Shown here: positions 1-4,226 of the stretch, one piece after another
Layout of the letters: each line of letters starts with the position of its first letter
How positions within the stretch are numbered: the first letter of the stretch is position 1
Assembly (NCBI GenBank): GCA_937892105.1
Contig: CALAUZ010000060.1
Coordinates: 1 to 11,003 of the forward strand
Length of the DNA stretch: 11,003 nucleotides
Direction of reading: 5' to 3'
Source: an uncultured Fretibacterium sp.
GTDB taxonomy: Bacteria > Synergistota > Synergistia > Synergistales > Aminobacteriaceae
The notes under the pieces: generated by a model
Told to the model about the DNA's origin: nothing
The model's database searches: none
What the model saw: only the letters and a program-made list of their open reading frames with translations
Position numbers and translations under genes: made by a program

Positions 1-55
1 TCAGGGCTTCAGGGCTTCAGGGCTTCAGGGCTTCAGGGCTTCAGGGCTTCAGGGC
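1..55 (+). repeat. 8-bp tandem repeat (TCAGGGCT)n, in-frame, likely phase-variation tract
   Basis: The window opens with six perfect copies of TCAGGGCT plus a seventh lacking its last base; the array may continue to the left, so true copy number is unknown. Because 8 is not a multiple of 3, each unit gained or lost shifts the frame. All three plus-strand frames through the array are open and encode the same cyclic octapeptide SGLQGFRA, while every minus-strand frame meets a TGA once per 24 bases. Downstream, one frame enters the acyltransferase; the other two stop at 76-78 (TGA) and 93-95 (TAG). Slipped-strand mispairing in such arrays is the known basis of on/off switching of surface genes in many bacteria; switching here is inferred. 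Confidence 0.95.
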
Positions 56-1090
56 GATGGGCGGGATTTTGTCCTTGACGCGCTTAGGGGGGTAGCGATA
101 GTTCTTGTGGTTGTTGGTCATGTCATACGTGGATTCAATAATAGTAGGCTGACATTCGCAGGGAGTTCCCTAATTGATGGGACAATATACAGCTTCCATA
201 TGCCGTTGATGTTTATGATTTCTGGGTACGTAGTGGGTATGAAAGGTAAATTATCCGACATACCTAACCGCTTTAAAAGATGTGTCATTGACATTTATCT
301 GCCATGTCTGTATCTGTCGTTAATGTTGTGGCTTCCCAAATTCTTGTGGTCATTCCTGAGCATAAGCAACGCTGAAAATTTTCACCTGGCTTCAATGTCT
401 GACCTCCTCGTAATACCCATTCACGGTTTTGATCTTTATTGGTTTCTATGCACGTTGTTCTTCGTCAAGGCACTACACATATTCACCGAACATTTCATAG
501 CAGACAAATACCTACACGTGTTGTTTTGGACAACATTGTTTGCAGTCTATACTTGTGCAGGAGAAAAGCTACCGTCATTCTTCTATTATGGCCTCTACTT
601 TCACATTGGTTTTCTCTTAATCCAGCAGAAATTCATTACGCGTGAAAAGCACCCCAGAATATTATGGGGAATAATCCTCCTTTTTGTAGGAATGTCGTTT
701 TTCTCATGTTCATACTTTTATGAAGTGAGCAATATTCTCACAAAAGCAAGCGCAGCATTCTTTACAAGCCTCTCAATATTCGTCATTTTTTACGCTTGGA
801 ATATTGATAACTTATTTCTCTCGGTTTGCGGGGCTAATAGCATGGTGATATACGTTCTTCACGGTTTCGTAATCTCCTCATTAAGGATAGTCTTCCGCAG
901 TATGGGGCTCTCTGTTTCCGTTAATCCCGCTGTACTGTTTGTATTGTGCTGTATGGTGGCCGTAGTTATTCCGCTGGCTGTCGTATGGCTATACAAGAAC
1001 GTGAAATGCCTCCGCTGGATTGAGTATATATTCTATCCCGGAAGGTTACTGCGCATTAAACGGAGTCAGCCAGGTACACACCCAGACTGA
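2..1090 (+). CDS. Membrane acyltransferase, AT3/OafA-like (5' end outside window), probably phase variable
   Basis: Integral membrane O-acyltransferase, probably acetylating a surface polysaccharide, lipopolysaccharide or other glycan; the substrate cannot be told. The open frame runs from the left edge (362 residues visible). Residues 1-18 are the repeat-encoded SGLQGFRA tail, then comes GDGRDFVLDALRG followed by a hydrophobic segment ending in VVVGH. This matches the conserved start of the acyltransferase-3 family, with its Arg and the His thought to be catalytic. FHMPLMFMISGY and DLYWFLCTLFF are further family motifs, and about nine or ten hydrophobic segments follow up to a basic C-terminus. 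A start at the GTG at 107 would cut through the first membrane helix and lose LDALRG, so the real start lies upstream of the repeats, outside the window. It is convergent with the YbjN-like gene, 22 bp away. Family assignment is strong; substrate and switching are inferred. Confidence 0.88.
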   Translation, partial: QGFRASGLQGFRASGLQGDGRDFVLDALRGVAIVLVVVGHVIRGFNNSRLTFAGSSLIDGTIYSFHMPLMFMISGYVVGMKGKLSDIPNRFKRCVIDIYLPCLYLSLMLWLPKFLWSFLSISNAENFHLASMSDLLVIPIHGFDLYWFLCTLFFVKALHIFTEHFIADKYLHVLFWTTLFAVYTCAGEKLPSFFYYGLYFHIGFLLIQQKFITREKHPRILWGIILLFVGMSFFSCSYFYEVSNILTKASAAFFTSLSIFVIFYAWNIDNLFLSVCGANSMVIYVLHGFVISSLRIVFRSMGLSVSVNPAVLFVLCCMVAVVIPLAVVWLYKNVKCLRWIEYIFYPGRLLRIKRSQPGTHPD

Positions 1091-1096
1091 ACTCCG
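1055..1096 (-). terminator. Possible intrinsic terminator of the minus-strand kdu operon
   Basis: On the minus strand CGGAG-T-TCAGTC pairs with GGCTGA-CTCCG around a 13-nt loop: an 11-bp stem with one bulged base and one G-U pair, followed by TTTAAT. It overlaps the last codons of the convergent acyltransferase. On the plus strand the same hairpin has a C-A mismatch and only a distant T-rich stretch, so it fits the minus-strand transcript better. It may work weakly in both directions. Confidence 0.42.
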
Positions 1097-1112
1097 CCCA
1101 AAATATTTTCAC

Positions 1113-1586
1113 TTACTCACACTTCGATATTGCTTCCTCAGCCGTCGATCCCTTGAACATTACATCAAGCAGACCAGGCGAGTAACGTTCAAACATAACT
1201 GACGGAATGATTATGCTTCTCTTTACCATTTCCTCAGATGGCGTAACTCCATTACAGTCAACGAACACCTTGTAGCGTATTTCCCCGTCGTTCATGTCAA
1301 GCTCAAAATTCCCGCTCCTGAGACCGTAGTTTGCACGGCATATGAACTCTGCCATTTCTTTCATCACGTTCTTATCATTAGAATCTGCGTCAATCATTGA
1401 TGATGCATATGCAGTGTAAGAATCGCTTTTAACCGTAATAAAATATCTCAGCCGCTTGAGTTTGCTGTCAATGGATAAATTAAAACGGAATATCCCCCGT
1501 TCTTCGTCAAACTCAAAATTCCAGTCGTCTTCAGTGAGAAAATCCCTGATAGCTTCTACAATCTCTTCTGAATATCCTTCACTCAT
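1113..1586 (-). CDS. YbjN-domain protein (type III secretion chaperone-like fold), function unknown
   Basis: A soluble acidic protein of 157 residues with no signal peptide or membrane segment. The N-terminal part alternates short helices and strands (FLTEDDWNFEFDEERGIFRF), and the second half (AEFICRANYGLRSGNFELD, then EIRYKVFVDCNG, then a helix with PSVMFERYSPGLLDVMFKG) matches the general pattern of YbjN-domain proteins, small alpha/beta proteins resembling secretion chaperones. Their role is poorly understood; E. coli YbjN has been linked to stress and motility regulation. The start is set by AAGGAG at 1597-1602, 10 nt before the ATG. It lies 51 bp after kduD in the same direction and could be the operon's last gene or have its own weak promoter. 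No link to uronate metabolism is evident. The domain call is by eye, so moderate confidence. Confidence 0.65.
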   Translation of the reverse strand: MSEGYSEEIVEAIRDFLTEDDWNFEFDEERGIFRFNLSIDSKLKRLRYFITVKSDSYTAYASSMIDADSNDKNVMKEMAEFICRANYGLRSGNFELDMNDGEIRYKVFVDCNGVTPSEEMVKRSIIIPSVMFERYSPGLLDVMFKGSTAEEAISKCE

Positions 1587-1637
1587 AGTGAAAAAACTCC
1601 TTAACGCAAAATTTCTTTCGCGCCATATAATATCACA

Positions 1638-2390
1638 CTACCTCGCAAGCCAGCCCCCATCAACCGCAAGAATATGACCGTTCACATAGTCAGAAGCCTT
1701 CGACGCAAGGAATACTGCCGCACCCTTGAGATCTTCCGGAGTTCCCCAGCGTCCTGAAGGTATACGCGAAAGTATCTCCGCACTCCTCTTAGCGTCCTTA
1801 ACGAGTGCTTCCGTGTTGTTGGTGTCAATATAGCCAGGTGCTATGGCATTCACGTTGATATTGTATTTTGCAAGCTCATTGGCCATTATCTTCGTAATTC
1901 CTGCAACTCCAGACTTGCTGGCAGTATAGCTCACTACCCTTATGCCTCCCTGAAATGACAGCATTGACGCGATATTGATTATCTTTCCGCCGCCGCTATC
2001 CTTCATGTGCCGGGCCGCTGACTGTGAGAGTACGAATAACGATTTCAGGTTCATGCTGACTACTTCGTCCCAGTCCTTCTCGCTAAATTCGAGAACGTCC
2101 TGTCTTCTGATTATTCCTGCGTTGTTCACGAGAATATCAAGCCTTCCGAACTCCTGGATCGTTGTATCAATGAGAGACTGTATTTTGTCCTGCTTAACCA
2201 GATCTATATCGTAGTACATGAATTTTCTGCCCAGACCCTTAATGTACGCCTCAGTCTCCGGCATTGGAGCATGGCCAGCCCCAACAACATCACAGCCAGC
2301 CTCAGCAAGCCCCTGCGCTATTCCCTGTCCTATTCCTGTCCGTGCGCCTGTAACGATTGCAACTTTGCCTTCAAGGTTGAATAAATCCAT
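1638..2390 (-). CDS. kduD: 2-dehydro-3-deoxy-D-gluconate 5-dehydrogenase (KduD), SDR family
   Basis: A cytoplasmic NAD(P)-dependent short-chain dehydrogenase that reduces 2,5-diketo-3-deoxygluconate to 2-keto-3-deoxygluconate (KDG), following KduI in breakdown of unsaturated uronates from pectin, alginate-like or glycosaminoglycan lyases. Its 250 residues equal the family length. Visible are the nucleotide-binding TGARTGIG (14-21), NNAG (89-92), catalytic Ser142, Tyr155 and Lys159 (YTASK), and the PGYIDT motif (185-190). The opening MDLFNLEGKVAIVTGA and closing DGGWLAR are typical of KduD. It starts 18 bp after kduI, with AGGAGT at 2399-2404 placed 8 nt before the ATG, so the two are almost certainly co-transcribed. 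SDRs are hard to tell apart by sequence; the adjacent kduI is what makes the assignment strong. Confidence 0.9.
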   Translation of the reverse strand: MDLFNLEGKVAIVTGARTGIGQGIAQGLAEAGCDVVGAGHAPMPETEAYIKGLGRKFMYYDIDLVKQDKIQSLIDTTIQEFGRLDILVNNAGIIRRQDVLEFSEKDWDEVVSMNLKSLFVLSQSAARHMKDSGGGKIINIASMLSFQGGIRVVSYTASKSGVAGITKIMANELAKYNINVNAIAPGYIDTNNTEALVKDAKRSAEILSRIPSGRWGTPEDLKGAAVFLASKASDYVNGHILAVDGGWLAR

Positions 2391-2408
2391 ACCGTATCAC
2401 TCCTGTAA

Positions 2409-3251
2409 CTATCTCATATCTTCGGGCTTTATCGTATCCATGTCGTCAAACTCCTGATTTTCCCCGCCCATTGCCCATATGAACGAGTAACTTGATGTTC
2501 CTGCGCCTGCGTGAATTGACCATGACGGCGAAATCACTGCGTCAAAATTATGCATAACTATGTGCCTTGTCTCATTACCTTGTCCCATGAAGTGAAACAC
2601 TACGTTCCCTTCTGGAATGTTGAAGTACGTGTATATCTCCATGCGTCTTTCATGAGTATGAGCCGGCATTGTGTTCCAGACACTTCCGGACTCAAGCTCT
2701 GTGAGGCCCATAGAGAGCTGGCATGTCTTCAGAACGTCAGGGTGAATGAACTGGTTGATTACGCGCTTGTTTGATGTTTCAGGCGAACCGAGAGGCTTCT
2801 TTGCAGCATCAGCAATGCGGATTAACTTCGTCTCGTAACTCACGTGTGCAGGTGCTGATACCATGTAGAATTTTGCGGGATTGCCTGCGTCATCGCTGGA
2901 GAAATATGCTTCCTTCGTACCCTTCGTGATGTAGAGGCAGTCCTTGTAGCCCAATGAGTAGGCTGTTCCGTCCGCTTCAACCTTTCCTGAGCCTCCGAGA
3001 TTGAATATTCCAATTTCCCTGCGTTCAAGGAAGTAACGTGTTCCGAAGTTCGCCCATACGTCTATCCCATCATCTATGGGAAGTCTGCGGTTCACTGGCA
3101 TTGCTCCGAGCGTTACCATTCTATCAACGTGGCTGTATACGGCCGTAACTTTGTCGGGTGTGTATAGATCCTTGATGAGGAACTCCCTGCGCAGTTCATC
3201 GGTCGTGTAGCGTTTAACGTCATTGGGACTGCATGAGTATCGTATATCCAT
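2409..3251 (-). CDS. kduI: 5-dehydro-4-deoxy-D-glucuronate isomerase (KduI)
   Basis: Converts 4-deoxy-L-threo-5-hexosulose uronate (the spontaneous product of unsaturated uronic acids released by lyases and glucuronyl hydrolases) into 2,5-diketo-3-deoxygluconate, the KduD substrate. It is a cytoplasmic cupin-fold metal enzyme. All 280 residues align with the family: YSHVDRM near 39, YFLERREIGIFNLGG at 73-87, CQLSMGLTELESG at 177-189, and the metal-binding MPAHTHERRMEIY, with His198, His200 and Glu205; His247 in SPSWSIHAG supplies the fourth ligand. These match E. coli ligands with a shift of two. The ending GENQEFDDMD is also diagnostic. AAGGAGG at 3265-3271 lies 13 nt before the ATG, rather far, but no better start exists. 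It is preceded by a regulator on the same strand and followed closely by kduD. No lyase, transporter, KDG kinase or aldolase gene is present here. Confidence 0.95.
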   Translation of the reverse strand: MDIRYSCSPNDVKRYTTDELRREFLIKDLYTPDKVTAVYSHVDRMVTLGAMPVNRRLPIDDGIDVWANFGTRYFLERREIGIFNLGGSGKVEADGTAYSLGYKDCLYITKGTKEAYFSSDDAGNPAKFYMVSAPAHVSYETKLIRIADAAKKPLGSPETSNKRVINQFIHPDVLKTCQLSMGLTELESGSVWNTMPAHTHERRMEIYTYFNIPEGNVVFHFMGQGNETRHIVMHNFDAVISPSWSIHAGAGTSSYSFIWAMGGENQEFDDMDTIKPEDMR

Positions 3252-3294
3252 CTGAAACAGTCAGCCTCCTTGTGAGAAAAGATTTTTCGTATTC

Positions 3295-3320
3295 AGTAAT
3301 TATAGTATATGTTCATTACT
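3295..3320 (-). promoter_or_regulatory. Candidate kduI promoter -10 within an inverted repeat (possible operator)
   Basis: On the minus strand a perfect TATAAT (3304 to 3299) lies about 48 bp before the kduI start, in the 83-bp gap after the regulator gene. No good -35 hexamer is visible at the right spacing (CCCCAA at 17 bp), which suits an activator-dependent or tightly regulated promoter. The -10 overlaps one arm of the inverted repeat AGTAAT-N14-ATTACT (3295-3300 and 3315-3320), a reasonable site for a dimeric XRE regulator. A related sequence occurs upstream of the regulator itself at 4016-4027. Confidence 0.4.
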
Positions 3321-3334
3321 ATTGGGGAGAACAT

Positions 3335-3931
3335 TTAGCCTCCGTAGTACAGAATATCATATATCCAAACATCATTGTCTGTTCTGTTTGCGTAAGTATG
3401 CTTTCTGTTGGCGAGAAATTTCATAGCCTCACCTTTACCGATTTCGTATGCTTCATCATCAAGCATGAGCGTGAATACCCCGTCAATAACCATGATATAT
3501 TTCCAGACGGTAGAGCCATGACTGTCAGCGGTAATTTCTCTGCCTGGTTCAAGCCTGACCTTTGTTACGTCCATTGATGTCTCTATGTCGTACTTGAACA
3601 TATGCTGAACGTCAAACTCGCCATTTTGCGTAAGTTCCTGAGACTTTACGACTTCGATGATTTTTTCCGGAGCTTTCAGAAGTATGGGCAAAGAAGCATT
3701 GATGCCCTCACATATCTTGCAGAGAACAGCGACTGTTGGGCATTTTCTGCCGCGTTCAATATCACTGAGCATACTTTTACTGACGCTGCTTCTTGCTGAG
3801 ACTTCATCGAGTGAGAAACCGCGTTCAAGTCTTGCGCGTTTAAGGTTGATGCCGATTATGCGAGTTATTTCCTCAGTACTTGTGAGTTTGTTGTATGAAA
3901 TTAGTTCGTTAGGAATATGTATATTATCCAT
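3335..3931 (-). CDS. XRE-family regulator with C-terminal cupin domain, probable local regulator of kduID
   Basis: A 198-residue DNA-binding protein. Residues about 26-82 form a lambda-repressor-like helix-turn-helix (INLKRARLERGFSLDEVSARSSVSK broken into helices, recognition helix near SKSMLSDIERG at 51-61). Residues about 107-195 form a small cupin barrel (VRLEPGREI, IMVIDGVFTLML, YEIGKGEAM), typically a ligand-sensing domain. Proteins of this layout often control the adjacent catabolic genes, so a uronate intermediate is a plausible effector; that is inference. Start choice: the ATG at 3931 has AGAGGTG (3944-3938) 6 nt upstream, whereas the GTG at 3940 lies inside that ribosome site, so the ATG is preferred. 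It reads into kduI after 83 bp. Whether it represses or activates cannot be told. Confidence 0.85.
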   Translation of the reverse strand: MDNIHIPNELISYNKLTSTEEITRIIGINLKRARLERGFSLDEVSARSSVSKSMLSDIERGRKCPTVAVLCKICEGINASLPILLKAPEKIIEVVKSQELTQNGEFDVQHMFKYDIETSMDVTKVRLEPGREITADSHGSTVWKYIMVIDGVFTLMLDDEAYEIGKGEAMKFLANRKHTYANRTDNDVWIYDILYYGG

Positions 3932-3951
3932 GATTAACACCTCTAAAAAAT

Positions 3952-3982
3952 ATTATACCCTTTCAATTAGGGAAATTTACAA
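3952..3982 (-). promoter_or_regulatory. Candidate promoter of the regulator-kduI-kduD operon
   Basis: On the minus strand TATAAT (3957 to 3952) is preceded by TTGTAA (3982 to 3977) with a 19-bp spacer, slightly long. The spacer holds a small inverted repeat, CCCT-N7-AGGG (3958-3972 on the plus strand), that could bind a regulator. The -10 ends about 20 bp before the chosen ATG of the regulator, giving a short leader. Confidence 0.45.
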
Positions 3983-4041
3983 AATTTCAGACTTTGCTTT
4001 TCTGATGGTCAATGTCAGTAATAATATTCCTTATATCAATA

Positions 4042-4067
4042 ATGAATATAAAATCGGATATATTCAT
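4042..4067. repeat. Perfect 9-bp inverted repeat with 8-nt loop
   Basis: ATGAATATA (4042-4050) and TATATTCAT (4059-4067) are exact reverse complements separated by eight bases. It is A/T-rich and has no following T-run, so it is more like a protein-binding site than a terminator. It lies between the divergent regulator and uvrA genes. Confidence 0.7.
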
Positions 4068-4070
4068 ATT

Positions 4071-4080
4071 ATGCCGGCAT
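4071..4080. repeat. 10-bp perfect palindrome ATGCCGGCAT
   Basis: ATGCCGGCAT equals its own reverse complement and begins three bases after the preceding inverted repeat. It is the only G/C-rich island in this A/T-rich spacer. It could be an operator half-site or part of a larger structured region; nothing identifies a binding protein. Confidence 0.55.
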
Positions 4081-4095
4081 TTATGCATTATTAAA

Positions 4096-4119
4096 CAGGC
4101 ATAACTATGTCCCTGCCTG
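4096..4119. repeat. 6-bp inverted repeat CAGGCA-N12-TGCCTG
   Basis: CAGGCA (4096-4101) and TGCCTG (4114-4119) are exact reverse complements, with a smaller CATA-AC-TATG symmetry at 4100-4109 straddling the first arm and loop. There is no T-tract, so it is not a terminator. It is the third palindromic element within 80 bp. Confidence 0.45.
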
Positions 4120-4140
4120 AATGTACCATTTCAATATTAA

Positions 4141-4168
4141 TTGCCACATTAAGGGAAAAAACTATCAG
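4141..4168 (+). promoter_or_regulatory. Weak candidate promoter for uvrA
   Basis: TTGCCA (4141-4146) and TATCAG (4163-4168) are separated by 16 bp and match the housekeeping consensus at 4 of 6 positions each. The predicted leader to the uvrA ATG would be about 50 nt. Other weak hexamers exist in this A/T-rich region, so this is only the best visible candidate. Confidence 0.25.
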
Positions 4169-4213
4169 TAGGCGAAAGATAGTGAAGCTGTATCATTGAT
4201 GTTAAAATTGCTT

Positions 4214-4219
4214 AGGAGG
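4214..4219 (+). promoter_or_regulatory. Ribosome binding site deciding the uvrA start
   Basis: A perfect AGGAGG sits 7 nt before the ATG at 4227 and only 4 nt before an in-frame TTG at 4224. The optimal spacing favours the ATG. Confidence 0.8.
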
Positions 4220-4226
4220 TGCATTG

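Larger units (their letters stand above)
3932..4226. other. Divergent intergenic region between the XRE-cupin regulator and uvrA
   Basis: A 295-bp A/T-rich stretch without a convincing gene on either strand. It holds a probable minus-strand promoter near the regulator, a weaker plus-strand promoter candidate for uvrA, three inverted repeats (4042-4067, 4071-4080, 4096-4119), and TCAGTAATAATA at 4016-4027, which resembles the kduI promoter sequence. No LexA-like SOS box (GAAC-N4-GTTC or CTGT-N8-ACAG) was seen before uvrA. Confidence 0.6.

Noticed and set aside
1..55. CRISPR array
   Set aside because: The repeats are 8 bp and directly contiguous with no spacers.
107..109. GTG at 107 as the acyltransferase start
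   Set aside because: It lies inside the first membrane helix and after the conserved LDALRG motif, and there is no Shine-Dalgarno sequence upstream.
1604..1622. Small A/T-rich hairpin between kduD and the YbjN-like gene as a terminator
   Set aside because: The stem is about 6 bp with a G-U pair and no T-run follows on the minus strand.
3233..3577. 114-codon plus-strand open frame spanning the kduI promoter region
   Set aside because: It overlaps the starts and ends of two convincing minus-strand genes, has no ribosome site, and has no recognisable domain.
3657..4094. 145-codon plus-strand open frame across the regulator start and spacer
   Set aside because: Most of it is antisense to the well-supported XRE-cupin gene, it lacks a ribosome site, and the protein resembles no family; composition is that of a shadow frame.
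3932..4226. SOS (LexA) box before uvrA
   Set aside because: Neither GAAC-N4-GTTC nor CTGT-N8-ACAG patterns occur. A lineage-specific LexA site cannot be excluded.
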